Part shown: piece by piece, positions 57,388 through 64,000 of the stretch
Layout of the letters: every line of letters begins with the position of its first letter
Position numbering within the stretch: position 1 is the stretch's first letter
NCBI RefSeq assembly: GCF_000559085.1
Contig: NZ_JALN02000001.1
Span: forward strand, 2,480,001-2,544,000
Origin: Mycolicibacterium aromaticivorans JS19b1 = JCM 16368
GTDB lineage: Bacteria; Actinomycetota; Actinomycetes; Mycobacteriales; Mycobacteriaceae
Length of the DNA: 64,000 bases
Direction of reading: 5' to 3'
Position numbers and translations under genes: made by a program
Notes under the pieces: generated by a model
What the model saw: only the letters and a program-made list of their open reading frames with translations
The model's database searches: none
Told to the model about the DNA's origin: nothing

Positions 57388-58275
57388 TCAGAGTACGACA
57401 GTGCGGCGCGCTTCGGGCGCAGCATCGGCACCGGTTGGGACAACTGGATGCAGCCACGCCGCGACGTTGCGCACGTAGTCCTTGAACACCGTCAGGCGAG
57501 CCGGATCGGCCAGAATCTGGCCGCCGGGAGGCTCACTGACGAACGACGGCGCACCGCAACCCAAATCCCAGTTGTAGTCTGCGAAGTGGTGAAACGTCGA
57601 TTCGGCGAGCGCTCGGCCCAACGGCAGGCCGTCGAATGTCTCACCATCGATCGCGACGGCGAGGTTGAACCGACGGCCACTGGCGCTGCTTCGCCCCTCG
57701 GCCACGACGGTGGCGCAGGGAATGCTCGCCGAGACCGCGCCCTCGTGCGGGTGCGCGGGGAACCATTCGACTCGGCCGCTGGTGGTGTGTGCAGTTCGCA
57801 GCAGCGGATGCACCGGGTCCGTGGTGAGCACCGGCTGGTAGTCGCCGTTGGCGCCGGAATGGAAGTTGGGCCAGGAGATGGTCGGAGTGTCCTGGTCGTC
57901 GCAGAGGTGGCTTTGATCGACCGACGTGTCCTGGAACTCGTTGACCAGTCCCAAGGACCCGAGCCGGGTCAGGCAGCACCCGAGGTCCTGGTGGTCACGA
58001 GCGGTGAGCACCCCGCCGCCGCGGCGGAACCTGGTGATGGCGTCGGCTTCGGCATCGGTCAGACCGTCGCCGGTGTCGACGGCCATCAGCCACACCTGGT
58101 CGAACTCCAGGTCGTCGAGAACGCTGAGCACCGGATCGTCGCCGTGGTGTGCGCGGTTGCGGGCGACCACCTCATGCCCGGCGGCGCGCAGTTCGTCGGC
58201 AAGCAGTGCGAAGCGGCCGATGTCCCAGTCATCCGGCTGGTCCATGATGGTGGTCTGAAGAAGAATGCGAGACAA
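57388..58275 (-). CDS. ThuA/GATase-1-like hypothetical protein
   Basis: The 295-residue cytoplasmic protein has a flavodoxin- or GATase1-like N-terminal half: RILLQTTIMDQPDDWDIGRFALLADELRAAGHEV, LEFDQVWLMAVDTGDGLTDAEADAITRFRRGGGVLTARDHQDLG (about residues 57-100). This looks like the ThuA or glutamine-amidotransferase fold; a Cys lies in GCCLTRLGS directly after that block. The second half carries HPHEGAVSAS and FNLAVAIDGETFDG. No named family is certain. It lies 6 bases after the cupin stop and 26 before the VOC gene. Confidence 0.7.
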   Translation of the reverse strand: MSRILLQTTIMDQPDDWDIGRFALLADELRAAGHEVVARNRAHHGDDPVLSVLDDLEFDQVWLMAVDTGDGLTDAEADAITRFRRGGGVLTARDHQDLGCCLTRLGSLGLVNEFQDTSVDQSHLCDDQDTPTISWPNFHSGANGDYQPVLTTDPVHPLLRTAHTTSGRVEWFPAHPHEGAVSASIPCATVVAEGRSSASGRRFNLAVAIDGETFDGLPLGRALAESTFHHFADYNWDLGCGAPSFVSEPPGGQILADPARLTVFKDYVRNVAAWLHPVVPTGADAAPEARRTVVL

Positions 58276-58281
58276 GGTGAT

Positions 58282-58710
58282 TCAGTCCTTTCCGGTGGCC
58301 GGTCGGGCGGCTACCCGCAGGTGTTTGCGGGCGGTCAGTTCGTCGTCTTCGACGAGCTCGAGCATCGGCCGCCCTGGGACACACACCATCGTGACGACGA
58401 ACCTGATCTTGACGTCGTCTCGGTTGTTCGCGTCCGAGTAGTGGATGACGTCTCCGCCCGGCTCCCAGAAGGCTTCGCCCTCGCGGATGACACGTGGCGG
58501 CTGGCCTTCGAGTTCAAAAAGCATCTCGCCTTCCAGCATGTAGCCGAACGCCGGACCGCTCGGATGGCGGTGCGGCGGGGCTCCGGCACTGCCCGGCGGG
58601 TACTCGATGACCACGGTCATCACATCGGCGCCCTCCGGAATGAAGGGCGGGTGCACGTCCTGAACAACGGTCAGCGCGTTCTCCCATTGCGGGTCATGGA
58701 TTTTCGTCAT
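58282..58710 (-). CDS. Cupin-domain protein
   Basis: The 142-residue small barrel protein has the cupin motif 1 region PPHRHPSGPAFGYMLEGEM (about residues 45-63, with two His and a downstream Glu) and motif 2 PGGDVIHYSDANN (about 84-96). These would hold a divalent metal. The protein might be a dioxygenase, an isomerase or a small-molecule sensor. It is followed 6 bases later by the ThuA-like gene and lies 17 bases after the SDR. No signal peptide is present. Confidence 0.88.
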   Translation of the reverse strand: MTKIHDPQWENALTVVQDVHPPFIPEGADVMTVVIEYPPGSAGAPPHRHPSGPAFGYMLEGEMLFELEGQPPRVIREGEAFWEPGGDVIHYSDANNRDDVKIRFVVTMVCVPGRPMLELVEDDELTARKHLRVAARPATGKD

Positions 58711-58727
58711 CTTCGTTCTCCTCGATG

Positions 58728-59462
58728 TCAGACAGCGGTTCCGCCGCCGTCGGCGTGCAGGGTCGATCCGGTGATGAAGCTCGCCCGAGGTGAAGCGAGG
58801 AAGAGCACCGCGTGGGCGATTTCCTCGGGGTCGGCGGTGCGTCCGAGGGGCAGCGCCCGGCCGAGTTCGTCGTTGGTGTCACCCCATTGCGCGGCGACCC
58901 CTTCGGTTTTGGTGGGCCCCGGCGCGACGCTGTTGACGCGGACGCCGTAGGGGCCGAACTCGGCAGCCCAGGATCGCGTCAGTGCTTCGACCGCGGCCTT
59001 CGACGCGCCATACGTGGAGGCTCCGCCGACACCTTTGGACGCGACCATCGACGTGATGTTCACGATGCTGCCGCGGTGTCGTCGCAGCATCCCCGGAACG
59101 AGCCCCGCGGTCAGGAAATAGGTGCCGCGCACATTGGTGTCGAACGTCGTCTCGAAGGCCGTGACGTCCTGGTCCACGGTGAGCGCTCCGGGAAAGCTGG
59201 CCGCATTGTTGACCAGGATGTCGACCTCGCCCGCCCGCTCGACCAATGCCTGTACCGCGCCGGCATCGGAAAGATCGGCGGCGACGAAGCTGGCACGGCC
59301 CGAGATCCGGCCGACGGCGGCCGCGCCGCGCCGATGGTCTCTTCCGGTGACGATCACCGTGGCGCCGGCGCCGGCCAACAGCCGGGCGCACGCCAGCCCG
59401 ATCCCGGCAGTGCCACCGGTGACCAGCGCCGTCTGCCCGGTCAGCTCCGTGGCGGTGGTCAT
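58728..59462 (-). CDS. SDR family oxidoreductase in the ECF-led operon
   Basis: The 244-residue classical SDR has the cofactor motif TGGTAGIG (about residues 16-23), NNAA (about 87), Ser in IVNITSMVAS (about 137), YGASK (about 150-154) and ends in the sequence STLHADGGGTAV. Its start overlaps the stop of the ECF sigma gene (ATGA), so the regulator and first enzyme are translated together. Substrate unknown. It differs from the SDR at the end of the operon in length and motif spacing, so the two are not recent copies. Confidence 0.92.
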   Translation of the reverse strand: MTTATELTGQTALVTGGTAGIGLACARLLAGAGATVIVTGRDHRRGAAAVGRISGRASFVAADLSDAGAVQALVERAGEVDILVNNAASFPGALTVDQDVTAFETTFDTNVRGTYFLTAGLVPGMLRRHRGSIVNITSMVASKGVGGASTYGASKAAVEALTRSWAAEFGPYGVRVNSVAPGPTKTEGVAAQWGDTNDELGRALPLGRTADPEEIAHAVLFLASPRASFITGSTLHADGGGTAV

Positions 59463-60049
59463 GCGATCTGAGCGGTAGGCGCGTACGCGCTGTCGGCGAG
59501 GGCCACCCGAAGGCGCTGCCTGCCGCGAGAGGCCCGCGACATCACCGTGCCCCGCGGGATATTGAGGATCACGGCTGTCTCGGCGTAGGTGTGGCCCTGA
59601 ATCTCGGCGTAGAACAGCACCGTGCGGAAATCCTCCGGCAAGGTGGCCATCGCAGAACGGAGGTCGCCGTCGGGCAACCGGGTGAGTGCCTCGGCCTCGG
59701 CCGAGCGGGAGGCGGTGGATGACCGGGCAGCGCTGTCAGCAAGGTCACCCTCGGTGACATCGTCCACCGGCACCTCCGATGGCCGGCGCTGCTTGGCGCG
59801 GAAGCCGCTCACCCAGCGGTTGTAGAGAATCCGGAACAGCCACGCCTTGAAGTCGGTGCCCTCGCGAAACGTGTGGTAGCCCATGAACGCGTGCAGGAGG
59901 GTGTCCTGCACCAGGTCCTCGGCGTCGGCCAGGGTCTTGGTCAATCCCGTGGCCCGGCGCAGCAGGGCGTCGAACAGGGGTTGCGAGTCGCGGGCGAACC
60001 GCTCCGCGGCCCCGGAGTCGGTTGGCCGGGGTACAGACGTGACGGTCAT
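59459..60049 (-). CDS. ECF-family RNA polymerase sigma factor
   Basis: The 196-residue protein has sigma region 2 (DAEDLVQDTLLHAFMGYHTFREGTDFKAWLFRILYNRW, about residues 42-79) and region 4 (LPEDFRTVLFYAEIQGHTYAETAVILNIPRGTVMSRASRGRQRL, about 138-181). It resembles the SigH/SigE side of the ECF group. Usually such sigma genes are followed by an anti-sigma gene; here the next six genes are enzyme-like and the nearest regulator is a large LAL protein ahead of it. Control of the sigma factor is therefore open. The start is ATG 60049. Confidence 0.93.
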   Translation of the reverse strand: MTVTSVPRPTDSGAAERFARDSQPLFDALLRRATGLTKTLADAEDLVQDTLLHAFMGYHTFREGTDFKAWLFRILYNRWVSGFRAKQRRPSEVPVDDVTEGDLADSAARSSTASRSAEAEALTRLPDGDLRSAMATLPEDFRTVLFYAEIQGHTYAETAVILNIPRGTVMSRASRGRQRLRVALADSAYAPTAQIA

Positions 60050-60156
60050 GAGCGGTCTCCTGGGTGCGAGTTGCTGATGACCTCAGCCTCGCGGTCACGC
60101 CGCCCACGCGAACCCTTGAAACCCCGTAGTCCGTAGTCGTCGGTCCGTGGTCGCGC

Positions 60157-62973
60157 CTAACTCGCCCAGGACATCGCCCGCAGTTGCCTGCGCGAGGTGA
60201 TGCCGAGCTTGGCGAACACCTTTCGCAGGTGCCATTCGACGGTGTGTGTGCTGATGAACAACTGCGCACCGATTTCCTGGTTCGTCAGGCCTTCGCCGGC
60301 CAGTCGCGCGATCTGCGTCTCTTGCGCTGTGAGCTCCCCGGCCGAACTCGGCTGCTGCGAACGCACCTTCTCTCCGGTGGCCGCCAGTTCCCGGCGGGCG
60401 CGCTCGGCGAACGCGTGGGCACCCATCCGGACGAACATGTCGTGGGCGTCAGTCAAGTGCCGCCGAGCATCGTTGCGCCGCAACACTCTGCGCAGCCACT
60501 CCCCGTACACGAGGTGAGTCCTGGCCCGGTGCGCCGCGACCGTGGTGCGCCCCAACCGCTCGATGGCCTCGGTGAACAGTGCATCGGCGGCGTCGGCGTC
60601 GGCGGCGTCGTCGGCAAGCATCGCCTGCGCTGCGGCCAACGCGCCGAGACCCCAGTTGGTTCCGCTGGCGCCCGCGCGTTCGGCGAGGTCTGCGATCGCT
60701 GTGGTTGCAGCGTCCCGGTCACCGCTACGTGCGCCCGCCTCCACCAGTTCGTACAGACACCAGCTGTAGAAGCCGATGTCCTCGTATTCGCATGCCTTCC
60801 GGGCGGCGGCCAGCGCGTCGTCGTAGCGACCCAAGCCGTTGTAGAGCACCGCTGCGGCATATCCGGTCAGCCCGAGCAGTCGCCCCTCGCCCCGGTGGAA
60901 CGCGTCGGCTTGGGTGGCCGTGATCAAGCGTTCGGCTTGAGCGACGTCACCCCGCCAGGCCGTCAGCATCAAGGCGTGGTACTTGACCGCCGCGGAGTGG
61001 TCGGTTACCGAGGTGATCGCGTCGGCCTCGTCGACTAGTGTTGCGGCCGTGTGGAATTCGCCCGATATCAGGTGCACTCCAGCCTGGTAGACCAGCGCAC
61101 GCGGCAAAATGGCCAGCGCACCGGCATTACGCGCCGCCCGCACCGCTGCAGTCGCAAGCTGACGCACGGCCGTCTCGTCCCACAACTCGTGCGCCGACGA
61201 CTCTTGCAGAATCGGAAACGCCGGGACCATCCATCGCAGGACATGGCGATCGTCAGCCGCAGCTTCAATGCGCATGCGGTCCAGGCTGATCCGCATCGGC
61301 TCGCCCCCTGCGCTGACTCCCCCGGTGATACGGCCGGCGATCCCCTTGAGAAGGAAGTCCAGCGAGCGCGACAACTCGGGCTCCCGGTCGAGTGCGGCGA
61401 GCGCCCCGCGCGCCGCGTGGGTGAGGTCCGCCGGGTCGCCGAGACGTCCGGCGTACATCAGTGCCGAGATGCCCTCGAGATAGCTCTGTCGAGAAGCCCT
61501 GTCGTCCAGATTTTCCAGCCGCCGCGCGGCGTCGAGCAGAGCCTGCGCTGCGTCGCGCACTTTCGGCGCTCCGGTCTCCCCGGCTCGGCTGCGAACAAAG
61601 TCCATCTGGGCCCGCAGGCGCGTCACCTGAGCCCGTTGCAGCTCGGATAAGGGCCCGCGCTCCGCAAGGTCGAGCAGGTCACGAGCAGCGGCCGGCGCTG
61701 CGGCATCTCGCTTGGCCTGGGCGGCGGCCAACGCGCGTGCGCCGCGCAGGTGCGGATCGGCCGTCAGAACCGCGGCGCGCTCGAGAAATGCTGCCGCCGC
61801 GGCAATTCCACCACGGCTCTGGGCCCGGGCAGCCGAGTTCTCCAGTTCCTCGGCCACCTCATCGTCGGGACCTGCCGCGGCGTTGGCGGCATGCCATGCG
61901 CGCCGATCGGGATCGGCGTCGGGGTCGGTGGCGTCGGCCAGTGCACGGTGGATGGCTCTGCGGTGGGCCAGATCAGCGGCGCGGTACGCCGCGGACCTCA
62001 GCAGCGGGTGCCGGAATCGCATCCGCGGACCGAACTCGATGACGCCGGCGGCCTCGGCAGGCGCCAGCGCGTCGATGGGGATCCCCAGCGCGGCGGCTGC
62101 GCGCAGAAACAATGCCGCATCACCGACCGGCTCGGCCGCCGCCACCAGAAGCAGCCGCCGCGTCGGCTCGGGAAGCGCCTGAATTCGCTGCACATAATTG
62201 GTCTCGATGGCGCCGGGCGCCGAGGCCGAGCCGGAGAGCCAGAAACCGCCGGCCAGCTCGGTGGCGGAGGCGTTGCGTGGAACCTCAAGCAGCGCAAGTG
62301 GATTACCTCTGGTTTCAGCGACGATGCGATCGCGTACCGGCGGGTCGATACCGCCGAGCATCACTGAATCCAGTAGCTCACGCGCATCGCCGTCGGTCAG
62401 GCCGCGGACGACCAATTCAGGCAGCCCCGTGAGCGGCTGGGTGCCGTCATCGCGTGCGGCGAACACCAACGCGATCGGCTCGGCCAGCAGGCGGCGCGCC
62501 ACGAAGCCCAGGGTTTGCACCGTCACCTGGTCGAGCCATTGCGCGTCGTCGATGACGCACAGCAGAGGCTGACGTTGAGCGGCCGCCGCCATCAGACTCA
62601 GCACCGCCAAACCCACCAGGAACCGGTCGGGTGGCTCACCCACTCCGCGGCCGAAGGCCACGTCGAGCGCCGAACGTTGCGGATCCGGCAGTTCACCGAG
62701 GTGCTCCATGAGCGGGGCGCAGAGTTGCTGCAGCCCGGCGTAGGCGAGTTCCATATCCGACTGAACGCCGGCGACGTTCAGCACCCGTAACGCCGATGCA
62801 TGCTCCGAGAGATACCCCAGCAACGCTGTCTTGCCGACGCCGGCCTCGCCGCGCAGCACCAGCACCAGCGAATCGCCACCGGCGACGGTCGAGATCACCG
62901 AGCGCAGCACTTGGCACTCGGCGGCACGACCATGCAAGTGTGCTGGTCGCTCGTCGCTCGAGATAGGCACCAC
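60157..62973 (-). CDS. LAL-type (large ATP-binding LuxR) transcriptional regulator
   Basis: The 938-residue protein has an N-terminal AAA/NACHT-like ATPase with Walker A GEAGVGKT (42-49), Walker B LLCVIDDAQWLD (about 137-148) and further TPR-like helical repeats through residue about 860. A C-terminal LuxR HTH (LTAQETQIARLAGEGLTNQEIGAQLFISTHTVEWHLRKVFAKLG, about 880-925) binds DNA. GTG 62973 is the start; the M. tuberculosis genome has several such regulators. LAL proteins are ligand- or ATP-driven activators. The ECF sigma gene begins 107 bases downstream on the same strand, so it may act on that operon. Confidence 0.93.
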   Translation of the reverse strand: MVPISSDERPAHLHGRAAECQVLRSVISTVAGGDSLVLVLRGEAGVGKTALLGYLSEHASALRVLNVAGVQSDMELAYAGLQQLCAPLMEHLGELPDPQRSALDVAFGRGVGEPPDRFLVGLAVLSLMAAAAQRQPLLCVIDDAQWLDQVTVQTLGFVARRLLAEPIALVFAARDDGTQPLTGLPELVVRGLTDGDARELLDSVMLGGIDPPVRDRIVAETRGNPLALLEVPRNASATELAGGFWLSGSASAPGAIETNYVQRIQALPEPTRRLLLVAAAEPVGDAALFLRAAAALGIPIDALAPAEAAGVIEFGPRMRFRHPLLRSAAYRAADLAHRRAIHRALADATDPDADPDRRAWHAANAAAGPDDEVAEELENSAARAQSRGGIAAAAAFLERAAVLTADPHLRGARALAAAQAKRDAAAPAAARDLLDLAERGPLSELQRAQVTRLRAQMDFVRSRAGETGAPKVRDAAQALLDAARRLENLDDRASRQSYLEGISALMYAGRLGDPADLTHAARGALAALDREPELSRSLDFLLKGIAGRITGGVSAGGEPMRISLDRMRIEAAADDRHVLRWMVPAFPILQESSAHELWDETAVRQLATAAVRAARNAGALAILPRALVYQAGVHLISGEFHTAATLVDEADAITSVTDHSAAVKYHALMLTAWRGDVAQAERLITATQADAFHRGEGRLLGLTGYAAAVLYNGLGRYDDALAAARKACEYEDIGFYSWCLYELVEAGARSGDRDAATTAIADLAERAGASGTNWGLGALAAAQAMLADDAADADAADALFTEAIERLGRTTVAAHRARTHLVYGEWLRRVLRRNDARRHLTDAHDMFVRMGAHAFAERARRELAATGEKVRSQQPSSAGELTAQETQIARLAGEGLTNQEIGAQLFISTHTVEWHLRKVFAKLGITSRRQLRAMSWAS

Positions 62974-62994
62974 CGTCTGCCCCTAGCGGACCTC

Positions 62995-63009
62995 ACCGGA
63001 ATTTCCGGT
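62995..63009. promoter_or_regulatory. Palindrome upstream of the LAL regulator
   Basis: ACCGGAA-T-TTCCGGT is a perfect 7-base inverted repeat with a single central base, 22 bases before GTG 62973. A dimeric regulator could bind here; identity unknown. Confidence 0.5.
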
Positions 63010-63051
63010 CTTGATCGTAACCGGGGTTGGTGGACACCGCGGTGGGCGGAC

Positions 63052-63717
63052 CTATCTGGGCAGGAACGTGACGGTCTCGTCGAGAGGGGCGCGACCGGTA
63101 CGTGAGTAGCTGACCGAGATGTCTTCGTAGCCAACGGACATACCGCAGAACAGCATCAGCTCATCGGGCGGGGACACCACATCGGCAACAGTCCGGCGAA
63201 CCTGTGACCAAGCCATCTGCGGGCAACTGTGCAGTCCTTCGGCACGAAGCAGCAGCATGACGGTCTGCAGATACATGCCGAGGTCGGCCCACTGCGGCAG
63301 TCCGAGATGCCGATCGATGTAGCAGAACAGCCCGACCGGTGCGCCGAAGCAATCCCAGTTCGCGACGGCCGCCCGCTGTCGGGCTTCCCAGTCCTCTCGA
63401 TCGATACCGAGTGCGGCGTACCGCTGCTGACCGAAGGCGGCGCGGCGCTCCCGGTAAGGCGACGCCATCTCGGCGGGATACATCTCGAATTCCCGGTCAT
63501 CCCAGGCTTCACCTGCAACGACACGCTCGACGGCGATCTTCTTCAGCTCGGCCAGCGGCGCACCTGTCACGACATAGACGTGCCACGGCTGGATGTTCGA
63601 CCCCGAGGGTGACCAAGACGCCGCTGCCAGCACCCGCTGCAGGATCTCGGGCGTGACGTGCTGATCGGTGAACCCGCGGACGGCTCGTCTGCTCCGCACC
63701 GCTTCGTATACGTCCAC
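63052..63717 (-). CDS. Nitroreductase-family flavoprotein
   Basis: The 221-residue protein matches FMN nitroreductases: YEAVRSRRAVRGFTDQHVTPEILQRVLAAASWSPSGSNIQPWHVYVV (about residues 4-50) includes the FMN-binding Arg-rich start and the P-S-G-S-N-x-Q-P-W-H motif. FCYIDRHLGLPQWADLGMYLQTVMLLLRAEGLHSCPQ (about 130-166) is the conserved C-terminal half. The dimer would reduce nitro or enone groups with NAD(P)H. The upstream gene ends 9 bases ahead, so the two form a small operon. Confidence 0.92.
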   Translation of the reverse strand: MDVYEAVRSRRAVRGFTDQHVTPEILQRVLAAASWSPSGSNIQPWHVYVVTGAPLAELKKIAVERVVAGEAWDDREFEMYPAEMASPYRERRAAFGQQRYAALGIDREDWEARQRAAVANWDCFGAPVGLFCYIDRHLGLPQWADLGMYLQTVMLLLRAEGLHSCPQMAWSQVRRTVADVVSPPDELMLFCGMSVGYEDISVSYSRTGRAPLDETVTFLPR

Positions 63718-63725
63718 GTCTCGGC

Positions 63726-64000
63726 CTAGGACTTCGCGGCCGATTCGAGAAGCCAGTCCTCGAATCGGGTGTCGAACAGTGTGGCGCCCGGGCCGGGGAC
63801 CAACGTGCGCTCGTCGATGTCGACGCCCCAGTACGACGCGGCCTGATCGGCGACGACGGTGCGGCTGTCACCACGGGAAGTCAGCGCGGTGCGGATGAGG
63901 TCGGGAAGCAAAACCATGTCGGGGCCGCCGATCTCGGCGATGCCGTTGACCGGTTCCCCGACGGCGGCGATTGCAACCCCCTCGGCGACATCGACGGCCG
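63726..64000 (-). CDS. NAD(P)-binding (NmrA/atypical SDR) protein, C-terminal part, cut by window edge
   Basis: The frame is open to base 64000. The visible 91 residues include AVDVAEGVAIAAVGEPVNGIAEIGG, typical of the C-terminal half of NmrA-like or SDR-a atypical reductases, followed by PDLIRTALTSRGDSRTVVAD and a C-terminal ATLFDTRFEDWLLESAAKS. The cofactor motif lies outside the window. ATG 63917 is an internal Met, not the start. It precedes the nitroreductase by 8 bases. Confidence 0.75.
   Translation of the reverse strand, partial: AVDVAEGVAIAAVGEPVNGIAEIGGPDMVLLPDLIRTALTSRGDSRTVVADQAASYWGVDIDERTLVPGPGATLFDTRFEDWLLESAAKS

Overview
This window is high-GC actinobacterial DNA from a mycobacterium, most likely a rapidly growing Mycolicibacterium-type species. 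The left 20 kb follows the Mycobacterium tuberculosis Rv3852-Rv3860 order: hns-like, rraA, ethA/ethR, the HhH-PHP protein, gltD, gltB and the MinD-like Rv3860 family. Other signs are mycolyltransferase (antigen 85 type), WS/DGAT, F420-type LLM and mycothiol-linked families, and many short leaders or leaderless starts. I recognised these by eye; no database search was run.

Layout. 1-3.7 kb: CopC-like protein, Lys/Ala-rich hns-like protein, rraA, and the divergent ethA/ethR pair with a three-copy operator. 3.7-8.5 kb: a PonA2-like class A PBP whose proline tail is frameshifted, a DinB polymerase with an SOS box over its start, and an HhH-PHP protein. 8.6-12 kb: ArsR-SulP, a small membrane protein, an LLM oxidoreductase and an unannotated 46-codon ORF. 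12.1-18.2 kb: gltBD glutamate synthase. 18.7-22.4 kb: a cluster that looks ESX-accessory (MinD-like ATPase, reduced kinase, AAA+ fragment, hypothetical). 22.4-27 kb: flavoprotein plus DUF1295 membrane enzyme, then two acyl-CoA dehydrogenases. 27-31.6 kb: two paralogous His-rich exported proteins sharing an upstream control block, with WS/DGAT and patatin genes between them, split by an IS481-family insertion. 31.6-36.6 kb: hrpA, divergent from a small membrane protein and an APH-type kinase. 36.6-43.9 kb: sedolisin, small exported proteins, SGNH hydrolase and acyltransferase-3, SDR/TetR pair. 44-48.2 kb: a PTS and amino-sugar set (IIBC, IIA, nagB, nagA). 48.3-55.7 kb: DUF4262, antigen-85-like protein, mycothiol-linked pair, M15 peptidase, lytic transglycosylase, CsbD, nickel SOD with its protease, Nudix. 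55.8-63 kb: a LAL regulator and a tightly packed seven-gene operon led by an ECF sigma factor. 63-64 kb: nitroreductase and a truncated NAD(P)-binding protein.

How they fit together. Several blocks concern the cell envelope (PBP, M15 peptidase, lytic transglycosylase, mycolyltransferase-like protein, acyltransferase/SGNH pair). Others concern nitrogen and amino-sugar supply (gltBD, PTS-nagBA) and redox or stress defence (SodN/SodX, CsbD, mycothiol-linked proteins, DinB). The most interesting candidates are the ECF-led operon, the twin His-rich genes with their conserved control block, the NiSOD with Tyr in its metal hook, the reduced kinase/AAA cluster, and the short ORFs at 11860, 31377, 35578 and 53327.
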